From Chlorokybus atmophyticus (lineage: Eukaryota > Streptophyta > Chlorokybophyceae > Chlorokybales > Chlorokybaceae), in NCBI GenBank assembly GCA_009103225.1, contig RHPI01001010.1, positions 221,299 through 277,067 on the forward strand: a stretch of 55,769 nt of DNA, in the 5' to 3' direction. A program made the translations under genes and the position numbers. The notes beneath the pieces were generated by a model, which did not search any database, had not been told where the DNA came from, and saw only the letters and a list, made by a program, of their open reading frames with translations. This document shows, one piece after another, positions 55,694-55,769 of this stretch. The stretch's first letter is position 1. Each line of letters starts with the position of its first letter.

Positions 55694-55769
55694 TTAGGGT
55701 TAGGGTTAGGGTTAGGGTTAGGGTTAGGGTTAGGGTTAGGGTTAGGGTTAGGGTTAGGGTTAGGGTTAG
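55694..55769 (+). repeat. Telomere, (TTAGGG)n
   Basis: About 12.7 perfect TTAGGG units run to the last base, with the G-rich strand as the 3' strand, as at a right chromosome end. No variant units are present and the junction with the subtelomere (CCACCAGGA) is abrupt. Confidence 0.98.

Overview
This is a eukaryotic nuclear sequence that reaches a chromosome end. The last 76 bases are (TTAGGG)n with the G-rich strand running to the 3' end. Spliceosomal GT-AG introns, a secreted lectin with an SPPP-type proline hinge, an F-box protein and an RNA polymerase subunit point to a protist of the green-algal kind. A Chlamydomonadales-like alga is the best guess: hydroxyproline-type SPPP hinges are typical there, and TTAGGG telomeres are known in part of that order. 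This assignment is inference.

Layout. 1-7250: repeat-rich DNA with one spliced Crypton-like recombinase gene (970-2605), a block of microsatellites (2690-4010), a GC-rich island and a small element with pogo-like ends (4311-4787). 7251-32752: segmental duplications built from two units. Unit A (three copies: 7251-13017, 13049-16478, 23625-28909) carries an unrecognised cysteine-rich multi-exon gene, an array of GTGCCG/CGGCAC palindromes and CCATAGCCTGGCAGCAACT repeats. Unit B (19788-23608 and 28919-32752) is packed with hairpins and ends in the promoter and first exon of a lectin gene. A pogo/Tigger-type transposon (16480-19787) sits between A copy 2 and B copy 1; B copy 2 keeps the empty TA target. 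A solo LTR lies inside A copy 1.

32497-35797: the only complete version of the lectin gene (signal peptide, C-type lectin domain, proline hinge containing an assembly gap, concanavalin-like domain), with one apparent frameshift. 35800-40850: non-coding DNA with inverted duplications and single-N joins. 40842-49308: the best-preserved gene block. It holds the 3' exons of RPB12, a 7-exon F-box gene (363 aa), a possible 44-aa ORF, and a 12-exon gene for a 1138-aa protein with a TIR domain, two membrane segments and a C-terminal jacalin lectin domain. All splice phases of the F-box and TIR genes agree. 49608-53273: a 3'-truncated Ty3/gypsy retrotransposon. 53274-55693: subtelomere with a perfect 66-bp palindrome, then the telomere.

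The main candidate for a new system is the TIR-transmembrane-jacalin protein, which looks like a one-protein glycan-sensing NADase or signalling receptor. It lies in the same subtelomeric 24 kb as a secreted C-type lectin whose 5' end has been duplicated. Linking the two functionally is inference only.
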